Assembly (NCBI GenBank): GCA_964016985.1 | Contig: OZ024828.1 | Location: forward strand, 28,402,581 to 28,466,580 | Direction of reading: 5' to 3' | Source: Anodontia alba | Lineage: Eukaryota > Mollusca > Bivalvia > Lucinida > Lucinidae | Length of the DNA stretch: 64,000 bases | Shown: piece by piece, positions 44,107 through 54,215 of the stretch | Layout of the letters: every line of letters begins with the position of its first letter | How positions within the stretch are numbered: the stretch's first letter is position 1 | Notes under the pieces: model-generated | Database searches by the model: none | Told to the model about the DNA's origin: nothing | The model's input: the letters and a program-made list of their open reading frames with translations, nothing else | Program-made: the position numbers and the translations under genes

Positions 44107-44319
44107 TTAACCCTTTCACCCCTGAATTTCTGAAATGGACACTTCTATCTCTGAATTTGGACACATCTAAAGTTGCAGGCAGGGATTTTGTCAAAAATCC
44201 ATAAGAGAATTTAGCCAACAATGTAGATTCTGATGAGACGGCTCATTACGAGCCGTCTCATCTAGATCTGCACTGTTTGCAAAGGTATCTGTATTGGTCT
44301 GCAGGGCTGAGAGGGTTAA
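44107..44319. mobile_element. TTAA MITE family C, full copy
   Basis: TTAA CCCTTTCACCCCTGAATTTC at the left, gggctgagaggg TTAA at the right. Stem gattctgatgagacggctca / gagccgtctcatctagatct flanked by aacaatgta / tgcactgtttgc. Confidence 0.88.
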
Positions 44320-44390
44320 ATATATTCTGCTTAGAACATGAAACTAAAATAAGGCTTAGTCTAACAGTATAATTAATATGTAATATTTAC

Positions 44391-44447
44391 CGTCTCGTTT
44401 TTGGTGTCAAAAACTGGAACCGCTACAGATGTCATAAATTGAAGACC
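44391..44447 (-). CDS. CACNA2D: alpha-2/delta exon 9 (Cache-like region)
   Basis: Acceptor TTTAACAG, donor GTAAATAT; phase 0 both sides, 19 codons reading GLQFMTSVAVPVFDTKNET. The family pattern is M.TVA.PVF..KN.T. One sequon (NET) sits at the exon end. The upstream intron starts with an A-rich tract and a palindromic MITE (44522-44882). Confidence 0.92.
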
Positions 44448-44521
44448 CTGTTAAATAAGAAAAAAAAAAAACAAAAAAAAAACAAAAAAAAAACAACAAC
44501 AATAGACTGATAAGGATCAGC

Positions 44522-44882
44522 TTAAAGGCTCCACATTCATTAAAAATAGATATTTTTTACCCAAGAAAGGTTCAATAAATTTACATATAGTATTAATACT
44601 ACCATAAAATGTGGCATCTGACAGCCTGTAAAATTTAAGTTAGTCTCTCATTTTTGAAATGGTCAAAAATAAAATAATTCGTTATCGTATCTCTGAATAA
44701 TGTTGGCAAACGTTAATTTAGAGATACGATAAAAATCATTTCATTTCAAGAACGAGAGACTATCAGAAATTTTACAGGCTGTCAGACACCACATTTTATG
44801 ATAGTTTTAACACAACATATCAATTCATTAAACCTTTCTTGGATAATAAAATGTCTATTTTTGAGGAATGTCGAGCTTTTAG
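44522..44882. mobile_element. 360-bp palindromic MITE (family G, copy 3)
   Basis: ttaaaggctccacattcatt to tgaggaatgtcgagctttta, centre near gttggcaaacgttaatttag. Confidence 0.88.
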
Positions 44883-45244
44883 TGACAAAATTTCCATACA
44901 ATGCGTACACGGTGCAAAAACGTTCTAAATGCTTTCCATCTACATCTACTAGCGTAGCTGTACAATATGATGTGGGTAGAAGTTTTCCTACTGAATTTTC
45001 GAATGTGGTTCTTCTGTTGCACTTCGTCTTTCTTTGTGCGTCTGTGATTCCATATGTGGCGTTTGTTTTGTCCCTATTTATTATTCATTTCTTCTTCTTT
45101 TGGTGCCTCGCAGGGTTGTGCTTCGTGATTGCGCCATTTCCTTGGCATCTTAACTTATATTTTGGGTATACATTGGGGTGCAGTCTACAGAACCAACGTG
45201 ATTTTAAGCGGATAGCAAAGACATTATTTAGATTGCGAGGCTGA

Positions 45245-46039
45245 TCTAAGCACATACATGTATGTATTGATAACGTTCACGGTGTGACATAAACGCTACA
45301 AAAAGTAACTATCCCACGGAAAATACAAACTGCACTATGATAAAGTCTCGAAGTTTTCAGGGCCTGACTAGTCAGCCTGACTAATTGAATACTGATTTCT
45401 AACCAGAAACATATTCAACATTCCTGTACTGCAGACAGGAGATGTAATCTGATCTGACAGGTAATGAGATAGCGATATTGGAAAATGCAGTGATGTCCCT
45501 TAAACCCTCGGGATTGTCAGGTATCCGTCGTATGGACGTAGAAATTTCCTTGGTGCGAAAATTTAGCATGGAATGTTTTCGTAACCTATTTGATAAAATA
45601 CCGGGAAGCCAATTACAATATTCTTAATAAAACATCATTTGAAGGTTTGGAATCGTAATATTGTACTGGTATGAAGGGCATTGTGCTTCAAAAACTATAA
45701 CTATTGTCAAAGTGACGATTTAAGCGTTTTGCATCAATCAGGCCGTAAAAACAATAGAAACTGATGATTGCCATGTTGAAATAAGATGGAACCAAATAAA
45801 TCACCGAATATTGGGATGAAATTCATATCTTATTAACGAGCAAAGCAGATTACGATTGCATGAAGGATTATAAAAGAATTATAGATTTAATGTGAGATAT
45901 GTGAAGGTAAATTTGATTTTCCCATCTATTTCCATATAAAATTGAGTATTGGCTTTGAACAGGTGAGGCGACTTGTCTCGTGATGGGGATTACTTGTGCA
46001 AATGACGAGAATAGTGTCATATACTCTACCAATACCCAC
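45245..46039. other. Intron stretch without recognised element
   Basis: Between the open frame ending at 45244 (repeat J-like ttttggtgcctcgcaggg near 45100) and exon 8. Nothing recognised. Confidence 0.35.
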
Positions 46040-46144
46040 CTCGTTTATCTCCAAAGTAGAAAAATGGTCCTGATAAACAGAAGTCCATACAGAAACATGG
46101 TCTCTGCTAATGACAAGTGGACGGCTTAAAACCTTTATATAGTT
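46040..46144 (-). CDS. CACNA2D: alpha-2/delta exon 8 (VWA-to-Cache linker)
   Basis: Acceptor CTTTCAG, donor GTGGGTAT; phase 0 both sides, 35 codons. It encodes NYIKVLSRPLVISRDHVSVW followed by TSVYQDHFSTLEINE. The YI.VLSRP.VI..DH...WT..Y pattern marks the start of the extracellular sensor (Cache-like) region. The GTGGGT donor is a less common but accepted form. Confidence 0.94.
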
Positions 46145-46249
46145 CTGAAAGAAACAGGGATACTGCTGCATCATTACGACCAGACAATTTAACTTTACCA
46201 CTATCTGGGCTAACTCAGCATGCAACAAAATAATGATATGCTTTTCATT

Positions 46250-46340
46250 TTTTCCAAGAAAACAGGATTTGACATTTCATGCAAATTGTCTCCAATGGAG
46301 ACAATTTGCATGCATTGTCAAATCCTGTTTTCTTTGAAAA
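46250..46340. mobile_element. Snapback palindrome of 91 bp
   Basis: ccaagaaaacaggatttgac / gtcaaatcctgttttctttg with inner arms atgcaaattgtctcc / ggagacaatttgcat at the centre (about 46292). A diverged copy lies at about 1210-1285. Confidence 0.92.
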
Positions 46341-46424
46341 AATATTTCAACATGTCGTCTGCTGAAAATGTTATTCAGCGTTATTTTTCCTTAATGATGT
46401 AATGTTACTACAGCCAGTACTCTT

Positions 46425-46600
46425 TTTTCCTACCAAAATATATCGATATTATTTTGTTTATTTTTTCATGAAAACATATGTTGTGAGTACTCGTTAGAAG
46501 CGTCTCGCGGAGACGCATCTAACGAGTACCAAAACATATGTTTTCGTGGATAAATAAGAATAATAATGATTTGGTCAACCTTCTTATCTAATGTTATATG
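46425..46600. mobile_element. MITE family A-prime with related hairpin
   Basis: taccaaaatatatcgatatt flank; hairpin gaaaacatatgttgtgagta, ctcgttagaagcgtctcgcg / gagacgcatctaacgagtac, caaaacatatgttttcgtgg. Same hairpin inner sequence as family A with different outer arms. Confidence 0.8.
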
Positions 46601-46975
46601 TAAGAATCGATTATTATATATGTAATAGTAATCGAAGTACCCCACATGACCAACTGTTATTTTATTATTAATGGGGATCAATTTCCACTCGTTTCTGTTC
46701 TTTGGTTGTTGAGAAAAAATGAATAATTAATTTAATTAAGAGATTAATGAATGGATGTTCCTAGTATTTTTAATCTGTTGGAATTGGCTTACCGATATGT
46801 CAGAATGAATAGTCCCGCACTACGGGACTTCCTAGATATGAAAACCTGCGCATTTGTAAAGCATCCTTTAAAAGATTTAATCGTATTTTAACTTTTTCAT
46901 ATAAACTGTATTACTATTTAACTAAATAACAACCAAACAGCGATTCATGAAGCATGTGTACTAGTAGGTAATACT

Positions 46976-47216
46976 CATCACGAAAACATGCCTATATAAT
47001 TTTGACCCCGTTTAACCCCACTTTTATATAGTAAAACTGGGGTTTATAGGGGTATACATTATTTTTATTATTTCTGCTCGCAGTGGCGGTTCTAACGAGT
47101 ACCCACAATCTATGTTTTGAGCAGAAATATGAAAAATATCAAAGTTTTTATCTGAAAATTTTCAGTTTTTGGAGGTGCAATTTTCTATATAATTAGATAG
47201 GCATGTTTTCGTAATG
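46976..47216 (+). mobile_element. Hairpin MITE family A, one arm deleted
   Basis: Ends catcacgaaaacatgcctat and ataggcatgttttcgtaatg. Sequence passes from ttatttctgctcg to agtggcggttctaacgagta. Confidence 0.9.
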
Positions 47217-47220
47217 TTGT

Positions 47221-47434
47221 TTAAGCCCTAGTCCTGCTAAACAGGATATGCCCTGCCTTTACAAAAAGTGTAGATCCAGATCAGTTGGCTTCTGAAGAAG
47301 CCAACTGATCTGAATCTGCACTATTTGTCATTAAGTATGTGAATTTGTATCAACAATCTGGATCAAGTAATCTGATATGCTGAAAATTAGAAGTGGGCGT
47401 AGCTTCTTAATTTATTCAGCATGGAACGGGTTAA
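47221..47434. mobile_element. TTAA MITE family B, copy 3
   Basis: TTAA GCCCTAGTCCTGCTAAAC ... cagcatggaacggg TTAA. Stem gatccagatcagttggcttc / gaagccaactgatctgaatc. It begins 4 nt after the preceding family A copy. Confidence 0.87.
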
Positions 47435-47557
47435 TATGCACGTTTGCAAAGCCAACAAAGAGGTGAATTTTACACCAAATCTGTAAGTGTTCAGACTTAT
47501 CTAGGCCTTAGTTGTCTTGCACATGTCTTATTTAGAGACAGTTTAATAAATACTTAC

Positions 47558-47607
47558 CTGTACATTTTCCCTGACGTCTGATAATGTTGATATATGCGAG
47601 TAATAAC
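47558..47607 (-). CDS. CACNA2D: alpha-2/delta exon 7 (end of VWA domain)
   Basis: Acceptor CAATTCCAG, donor GTAAGTAT; phase 1 in, phase 0 out. Its 16 full codons encode YYSHISTLSDVRENVQ, matching the family pattern KGYY..ISTLAD..ENV. At 50 nt it is one of the two shortest exons found. Confidence 0.93.
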
Positions 47608-47799
47608 CTGGAATTGAAAAAAAAAAAATTATGTCAACACAACACTGATGCAATCGTGCTTGTAAACTACCATGTGCCTAATAAACTACCATGAGTATAC
47701 ATAGTATTGGAATATAATATACACATATAAAGTCAAGGTTATGGCAGAATATTGGAATTAAATATTGTTAAAACTGACACTGTTGATTGAAGGTATTAG

Positions 47800-48400
47800 T
47801 TTGGTGTGTTTGTTGCTTCTCCCCGTAGTGCAAATTATATTTTTATTTTCTTTGGGATCGATCACTGAGCCAATTCTGGTTTCAGAATTTATTTAATCTT
47901 AGTGCTTTTCGTACGTTTGTTCAATTTGTGCTTGTTTGGATTTGTCGGTTTCCTCTTCCTCTTGGGGTCTGGGAAGGGCTGCGGTTTGTGATTGTGGCAC
48001 TCCCTGGACTTTTCTCTTACCTTTTTGATCGAATACAGCTTAGCTGGTGCTAGGGGGGCGTATTCACCTTCAAAAAACTACATTGTTGCATACAAAGAAA
48101 TATAAGAGAAGCTACCGAGGAAATGCCACAATCGCGAAGTACAACCTTCTTGAGGCAGCAAAGGAAGGAGAGATTGTGATTGTGGTACTCCCTGGACTTT
48201 TCTCTTACCTTTTTTTTGAAAATCGAATACAGCTTTACTGGTGCAAGGGGGCGTATTCACCTTCACAAAACGACATTGTTGCATACAAAGAAATATAAGA
48301 GAAGCTACCGAGGAAATGCCACAATCACGAAGTACAACCTTCTCGAGGCAGCAAAGGAAGGAGAGATGAGGAACAAATAGGGACAAAACAATTTTTCTTT
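47800..48400. repeat. Composite of repeats H and J with a local tandem duplication
   Basis: Repeat H piece (tttctttgggatcgatcact), then repeat J (ggggtctgggaagggctgcg). About 150 bp containing gggggcgtattcaccttca, attgttgcatacaaagaaat and accgaggaaatgccacaatc occurs twice (48052-48180 and 48246-48365). Confidence 0.6.
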
Positions 48401-48579
48401 AAGAATATCTACATCATATAGCCTGACATACCGAAACTCAAAAATGAACTCTTCCAATATAAAGTGTGGGAGAGTTTATTCTGTTTTTAATGGGATAATA
48501 TATTATGCCAAGGACAATTTTGGATAAGAACAGTATTCTGATAAGTGCTCTTTTTATTTCTCCCATAACATACACAGTG

Positions 48580-48623
48580 GCTAAACATTACAAGCTCCTC
48601 GACAAGCCGCTTCTAACGAGTAC
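48580..48623. mobile_element. Fragment of a family A-type hairpin
   Basis: acaagctcctcgacaagccg then cttctaacgagtact. Only the hairpin core remains, next to a TTAA MITE. Confidence 0.55.
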
Positions 48624-48824
48624 TTAACCCTTGTCCTGCTAAATAAATTAAGAAGCCACACCCATATTTAATTTTCAGCCAATCAGATTACTTGATCAAG
48701 GTCTTTGATACAGATTCACATACTTAATGGCAAACAGTGTAGATCCATATCAGTTGGCTTCTTCAGAAGGATCTACACTATTTGGAAAGGCGTGGTATAT
48801 CCGGGTTCGGCAGGACAAGGTTAA
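48624..48824. mobile_element. TTAA MITE family B, copy 4 (stem arm deleted)
   Basis: TTAA CCCTTGTCCTGCTAAATA and ggttcggcaggacaagg TTAA. The stem has lost part of one arm: tggcttcttcagaag jumps to gatctacactatttgg. Confidence 0.85.
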
Positions 48825-48944
48825 ATACCTACATATCTGTATGTGATGAAATAAGAAAAAATCACTATCTATGTGGAAAAAAATGCCCCTGACCTAGTGC
48901 TATGGCTAAAATGTTTAAAATTTACAAAGGCGTGTTAACCCATT

Positions 48945-49153
48945 TATGCCTGGAGTCCCACAAAAGGGACATTGGCAAACAGTGTTGACCCAGATCGGAA
49001 CGAGGCGTCTGATCAGGTCTATACTATTTGCATTAATAAAAGGAATTTCTATAAAACACAGTTATAATTTAAACTAACCAGACACCCTTATAATGGAAAT
49101 GGACTGGTACAAAGAGTTAAGATAGAAGATTCCACTGGGCATAAATGGGTTAA
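48945..49153. mobile_element. TTAA MITE family D
   Basis: TTAA CCCATTTATGCCTGGAGTC and ccactgggcataaatggg TTAA: terminal inverted repeat CCCATTTATGCC. Internal ggcaaacagtgttgacccag and gcgtctgatcaggtctatac carry the stem shared by families B and C. Confidence 0.87.
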
Positions 49154-49181
49154 TTAAAGTAATGATGCATGCAATTGATAC

Positions 49182-49260
49182 CTTTGTTAGCACATGCCAT
49201 CCATTTGACCTCTCTTTCATCTTTAACTTCTCTTCCTATCAAATAGGTAAATACTCGAGT
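49182..49260 (-). CDS. CACNA2D: alpha-2/delta exon 6 (VWA domain)
   Basis: Acceptor CATTTCAG, donor GTATCAAT; phase 0 in, phase 1 out. It encodes [20 protein letters not shown] followed by MACANK. The [11 protein letters not shown] motif is nearly invariant in the family. A MITE of the TCGAAC family ends only about 20 nt upstream of the acceptor (49281), so it must contribute to the branch-point region. Confidence 0.95.
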
Positions 49261-49280
49261 CTGAAATGTACACATGTAAG

Positions 49281-49655
49281 TAGAGTAAACCTTCAATGGC
49301 TCGAACGTCTTTGGGACCAAGGAACTTTATTCGTGACATAGGTAGTTTGAGTCACCTGGGTTAATCATGCTGCCTGGTCAGGAAGCAAGTGGTGGTTATT
49401 TAGGGAAGTCTTTTTGATCTTCTATATAATAATGGTATGTGGGATGTATTCATTAGAGTTAAAGGCGATTCTAATGATTACACATAACATACAATACCAT
49501 GATAAAATACACACAACATACAATTTCATGATAAAGTAAGAAAATTTAATATTTGTTGTCTGGAGCTATCGAAGATTTCGTAAGGACTCAAAAACGAGTT
49601 CGAATTAGCCGTGGTAAACGACCCATCGGTGTTCGAGCTATTGGAAATCGTCTGT
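49281..49655. mobile_element. MITE family M (TCGAAC) beside exon 6 acceptor
   Basis: aaccttcaatggctcgaacg and gttcgagctattggaaatcg ends. Central ctctaatgattacacataac, a decayed hairpin half. Confidence 0.78.
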
Positions 49656-49667
49656 ATATGAACCATA

Positions 49668-49893
49668 ACGTAAGGAAACGTGCCTTCGGACATGTACGCC
49701 CAGTGAATATTCAGATCAGCCTTCGCATTCCCGCAGCCTGATCAGAATCTTCACTAGACACATTTTAGATAGCCATGGATTCAAAGTTTCTTCATGTGGA
49801 CATCGGCAGCTCAGATCAGACTACGCGAATGTGCAGGCTGATTTGAGTCCCGTTGAGCGCACATGTCAGAAGGTACGTTTTCTCACGTTGCGA
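49668..49893. mobile_element. Palindromic MITE family E, full copy
   Basis: Terminal pair cgtaaggaaacgtgccttcg / aaggtacgttttctcacgt. Two internal stems: cagatcagccttcgcattcc and cagactacgcgaatgtgcag. Confidence 0.82.
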
Positions 49894-49996
49894 CTCATAT
49901 GTTGACTTATAACGCTCGCATAATTACAATAATTTTCTCAGTTTGGTTAGTGATTAAACAAGAGCTCCATGATGGCCGTATAACCCTTACCTGAAT

Positions 49997-50278
49997 CATA
50001 ACGAAAACATGCCTATTCAAATATATAGAAAATTTCACCCAAAAAAAAACCCTGAAAATTTTCAGATAAAAAACTCTGATATTTTTTATATTTCTGCTCA
50101 AAACATTGATTGTGGGTAATCGTTAGAACCGCCTCGGCGAGGCGGTTCTAACGAGTACCCACAATCTATGTTTTGTGCAGAAATAAGAAAAATATTGTAT
50201 ACCCCTGTAAACCCCAGTTTTACTGTATAAAAGTGGGGTTTAAGGGGGTCAAAATTATATAGGCGTGTTTTCGTGATG
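49997..50278 (-). mobile_element. Hairpin MITE family A, full copy
   Basis: Ends cataacgaaaacatgccta and aggcgtgttttcgtgatg. Hairpin cgttagaaccgcctcggcga / ggcggttctaacgagtaccc intact. Confidence 0.95.
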
Positions 50279-50329
50279 AATGTCATACATAGCATTGCTA
50301 ACAGATATGCGGTTATAAATGTCATGAAG

Positions 50330-50830
50330 ACCTTGACATGACCTTTGCCCTCATGGCCATCTTCTGATCATCAGAAACATCCAAGCATTGCCGAGTTATA
50401 AGCTTGTTTTGTACTAGAGGTCAGTGTGACCTTGACCTTTGCCATTAGGGTCATCTATTGGTCAATATCAACAGCCCATCTAATTTTTAGCTTTTTAGTA
50501 CTAAAGGGCATGGTGACCTCGACCATTATCTTTGCCCTCGGTGTCAACTACTGGTAAGGACCAACTTCCCTTCTAAATTTGAGGGTCCTAGCCCCAAGCA
50601 TTGCCAAGTTATCAAGTTTTTAGTACTAAAGGTCCTGGTGACCTCGACATTTGCCCTCAGGATTATCTACTGGTGCGGACGAACATCTCTACTAAGTTTG
50701 AGGGTCCTAACCATAAATATTGTAGAATTGTAAGCATTTTGGTACTAAAAGTCACGGTGACCTTGACCTTCGACTTAAAATTCATCTAGTCTTCAGGTCT
50801 ACTTACTCCTCCCTATTAGTTTGATAGTCC
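50330..50830 (+). repeat. Tandem repeat, about 115-bp unit (gtgaccttgacctttg)
   Basis: About four units sharing agcattgccaagttat, ttagtactaaaggtcatgg, tgacctcgaccttt and catctactggt. Confidence 0.75.
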
Positions 50831-50879
50831 TTGGCCTAATCATTGCCAACGGCTTTTTGCTCTTTGTAAAACAAGTGAC

Positions 50880-51185
50880 CCCACACCCCGCCCCCGTCTG
50901 GGCGGGGCCTCTTTTCACCCCAGGGACATAATTTGAACACTCTTGTCAGAGGACCTCTAGGCAATGCTACATACCAAATATCAAAAACCTAGGCCTTGTA
51001 TTTTCAGACAAGAAGATTTTTTATTTTTTTTCCTATATAAGTCTATGTAAAACATGTCGGTCCTGGAGCGGGGCCATTTTTGGCCCCAGGGCTATAATTT
51101 GAACAATATTGGCAGGGGTCTACTAGGTGAAGCCATGTACCAAATATCAAAGGCCCTGGCCTTCTGGTTTCAGATAAGACGGTTT
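50880..51185 (+). repeat. Two copies of a 165-bp unit related to the 19.8-21.5 kb array
   Basis: Each unit has gcggggcc..ttt..ccccagg, ataatttgaacaat.ttg, accaaatatcaaa and cagacaagaagatttttt, plus cctatataagtctatg. Word order matches the 165-bp array at 19840-21540 (gcggccat, ttgaacaatcttgg, gacaagaagat, ctatatagatatat). Confidence 0.65.
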
Positions 51186-51213
51186 TTGAATCTATGTTTT
51201 GAGCAGAAATATG
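51186..51213 (+). mobile_element. Family A fragment split from 52717-52760 by an insertion
   Basis: aatctatgttttgagcagaa atatgaa is the right flank of a family A hairpin. The matching terminal end is on the far side of the pearl-like element. Confidence 0.65.
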
Positions 51214-52716
51214 AACAAGAGTTGTCAGAAGACAACGCAGCTCGCCGGAAAGGGCTAATCGGATAAGCAAACAATCTTTATTAAATATTAAAGATTAAAT
51301 GCAAAACTTAAACTTATATGAACTTAAACTTATATGCCCTGCCTTTGATGTCTGAAGAATGTCAAAACTGAGGGTTAGGAAATATGCCACTGAAATATCT
51401 TCACTTAGGATGGAGAGAGCAAAATATGAAAGCTGTATCTTACATGCTGAATCTCTTAGCTTGGTGTGGATGAAATATGAAAGCTATATCTTCCATACTT
51501 CAGCAGTTATGTACTTTTTAAAACTTAAAGACAGCTGTTAATGACAAAGTATGACTTGACCTTGATCTAGGCAAAAGGTCAAACTGAGAAAAGGATGTGT
51601 ACTATTGAAAGGTCTTACTCTAAGGTAGGTGTCAGCCAAATATTAAAGCGGTATCTTGAATACTTCAGCAGTTACGAACACTTTCCAAAACTTAAACGCA
51701 GAGCTCAAACCTGGATTTAAATGACAAAGTATGACCTGACCTTGACCTAGGCAGAAGGTCAAACTGAGGAAGGGATGTATGATATTGAAAGGTCTAACCC
51801 TAATGTTGGTGTGGGCCAAATATTAAAGCGGTATCTTGAATTCTTCAGCAGTTTTCAAAACTTAACAGAACTCGAACATGGGTTAAAATGACAAACTATG
51901 ACCTGCCCTTGACCTAGGCAGAAGGTCAAACTGAGGACAGTATGTGTACTATCGAAAAGTCTTACCCTAAGGTAATTGTGGTAAAAAGGTAGTTGCGGGC
52001 CAAATGTTAAAGCGGTACCTTGAATACTTCAGCAGTTACAAACACTTATCAAAACTTAAACGCAGAACTCCAACATGGGTTTAAATGACAAAGTATGACC
52101 TGACCTTGACCAAGGCAGAAGGTCAAACTGAAAAAGGAGTGGGTGCTATTAAAAGGTCTAACCCTAAGGCTGGTGTGGGCAAAATATAAAAGCTCTGTCT
52201 TGAACACTTCAGCAGTTACAAACACTTTTCAAAACTTAAACGCAAAACATAACATGGGTGTAAATGACAAAGTGAGAACTGACCTTGACCTACATAAATG
52301 GTCTAACTCGGGAACGCGGGTATATGTTATTGAAAGGTCTTACCCTAAGGTTTTGTTTGTGTTGAGGTTTTACGGCCCAGTCAACCCAATGGGGTCATGT
52401 CGAGCGCGGTCAGTTTACCTAACCACACGTTTACTGGGCAGGCTTAGTCCTCTAAGCGGTTAACCAGTATTGTGCACATTCTTTCGCCAGAAACTGACAA
52501 CTGCCCTTCTTGAATCAGCATTACCCTAAGGTAGGTGTAGGCCAAATGTGAAAGCAGTACCTTAAATAATTAAAAAAAACTGTGGACACATTTGAAAACT
52601 TAAACATTGTGCTAACGCGGACGCCGACGCGGACGCCGACGCCGACAGACGCCAACGCCAGCGCCTGGGTGACAACATAAGCTCTCCGGGGACATAGTCC
52701 CGGCGAGCTAAGAAAA
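51214..52716 (+). mobile_element. Pearl-like element with about six 180-bp tandem repeats (P3)
   Basis: Begins acaagagttgtcagaagaca, a small hairpin. Units between about 51360 and 52600 share aaaggtcttaccctaaggt, gtatcttgaatacttcagca, caaaacttaaacgcagaact and acctgaccttgacctaggca. Ends with cgcggacgccgacgcggacg microsatellite and hairpin agctctccggggac / gtcccggcgagct. A SINE sits in the last unit. Confidence 0.78.
52351..52520 (-). mobile_element. SINE family S, 5'-truncated, with target duplication
   Basis: 3' half of the SINE (ttttgtttgtgttgaggttt to ctgcccttcttgaatcagca). Flanked by the direct repeat TTACCCTAAGG at 52340-52350 and 52521-52531. Confidence 0.88.
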
Positions 52717-52760
52717 GCTGAAAAGTTTCAGTATATTTGAATAGGCGTGTTTTCGTAATG
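52717..52760 (+). mobile_element. Family A right end
   Basis: aaagtttcagtatatttga followed by ataggcgtgttttcgtaatg. Confidence 0.75.
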
Positions 52761-52974
52761 TATTACTGCTAATGTTGGTTCTTGCCATTGTTTTTTTCCT
52801 CATCTCTTCTTCTTTCGGTGCCTCTGGAAGGTTGTGCCTCGTGATTTAGGATAGCATATAAAATAGTGTTGCCACTGATGATCGATTATAATCATTTTTG
52901 TGACTGATGATCGGAAAGATTTTTAATAGTCGACTAATCGGAAAATTGTCCAAATAAAATACTGTCTTAATATA

Positions 52975-53180
52975 CAAAAAAAAAAAAAAAAAAAAGAAAA
53001 AATATCGCAAATAAATACTTTTATTGTGAATAAATATATTGGCAATAAATATTTATGTAGCAAAGAAATATATTTTTATATCGCAAATAAATATTTTATT
53101 GTTTATAAATATATTTTATAGGCAATAAATATCTTAATATAGAATACACATTTTTAATATGGAACAAATATATTATCAGA
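52975..53180 (+). repeat. AT-rich tract with aataaatattt repeats
   Basis: Poly-A at 52977-52995, then about seven irregular copies of gcaaataaatat / ataaatatattttat. Confidence 0.75.
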
Positions 53181-53233
53181 TGCAATATTGCAACGTATAT
53201 CACGCCTTTGTACCCCGTTCATTTAGAACTTAC

Positions 53234-53359
53234 AGCTTTTTCAGGCCAGTTATAGGTGTTAAATATCCAAGCATAATTTTCTGGAACACCGTCTGTAACT
53301 AGTAATATGGCTTTATTACACAAGCGCTTTCCACTTCCTGTTCTTTTTCTAATGTCATC
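53234..53359 (-). CDS. CACNA2D: alpha-2/delta exon 5 (VWA domain, MIDAS aspartate)
   Basis: Acceptor TTTTTTTAG, donor GTAAGTTC; phase 0 both sides, 42 codons. It encodes GSGKRLCNKAILLVTDGVPE and then IFNTYNWPEKA. The CNKAILLVTDG segment is the VWA strand carrying the third MIDAS position (Asp 262), and the IF..YNWP motif is typical of alpha-2/delta proteins. A SINE-like element lies 48 nt upstream of its acceptor, at 53407-53702. Confidence 0.95.
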
Positions 53360-53406
53360 CTAAAAAAAGAAACATATAATCAATACCACAATATTCTGAA
53401 AAAAAG

Positions 53407-53702
53407 TGTTTGTGTTGGTTGGAGTTTTACGGCCCAGTTAACACTGTTAAGGTCATGTTAAGCCGGTTATTTAACCTATTCACACCATTCTTGGACAGGC
53501 GTAATCCTCTAGTGGTTAACAAATGCTTGTGCACATGCTTTTGCCAGTAACTGACAACTGCCCTTCTTGAAGGGGGATAATGATCATATAAGGGAGGGAA
53601 TGATCTGTCTCCACAAAAGTTATATGTGGCAATGTTGGGATTCGAACAAGCGACCCCTGCATCTGCAATCAGATGAACAGCCATCTGCGCTATGGAGCCG
53701 GA
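53407..53702 (-). mobile_element. SINE family S, diverged subfamily
   Basis: gtgtttgtgttggttggagt 3' end, ctgttaaggtcatgttaagc, head with ttgggattcgaacaagcgac. It lies 48 nt upstream of the exon 5 acceptor. Confidence 0.82.
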
Positions 53703-53803
53703 TTGGGAACTGGTGCAGGTAGGGTCTGTTTTGGAAATACAAACAGAATAGAAGATAAAAAGGAGCACACTCAGTTTGATTGAGTATATTCATGAGAGAC
53801 ATC

Positions 53804-54081
53804 CATCACGAAAACATGCCTATATAATTTTTACCACCTTAAACCCATTTTTATATAGTAAAACTGGGGTTTACAGGGATATACATTATTTGTCTTATTT
53901 CTGCTGAAAAACATAGACTGCGGGCACACGTTAGAACCACCTCGCCTAGTCGGTTCTAACGAGTACCCACAATCTATGTTTTGAGTAGAAATATGAAAAA
54001 AATATCAGAGTTTTTGTATCTGAAAATTTTCAGTATTTCGAGGTGAAATTTTCTATATATTTGAATAGACGTGTTTTCATG
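53804..54081 (+). mobile_element. Hairpin MITE family A, full copy
   Basis: catcacgaaaacatgcctat at the left; right end eroded (gacgtgttttcatg). Hairpin acgttagaaccacctcgcc / tagtcggttctaacgagtac with mismatches at the centre. Confidence 0.92.
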
Positions 54082-54215
54082 TTTCAAAACTCCGTAGCAA
54101 TGCTTTCAGCGTTACTCTATTTTCACATTTTATTCGAGCTAAACAGTCCCATCAGAGCTCAAATTTGATAATTTTAGCACTATATCTAACTACTTGGTGA
54201 CGTTTTACTGCCTCC

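Noticed and set aside
44798..45244. 148-codon plus-strand frame, longest in the window
   Set aside because: It starts inside a family G MITE and continues into a repeat J-like block; no domain and no splice context.
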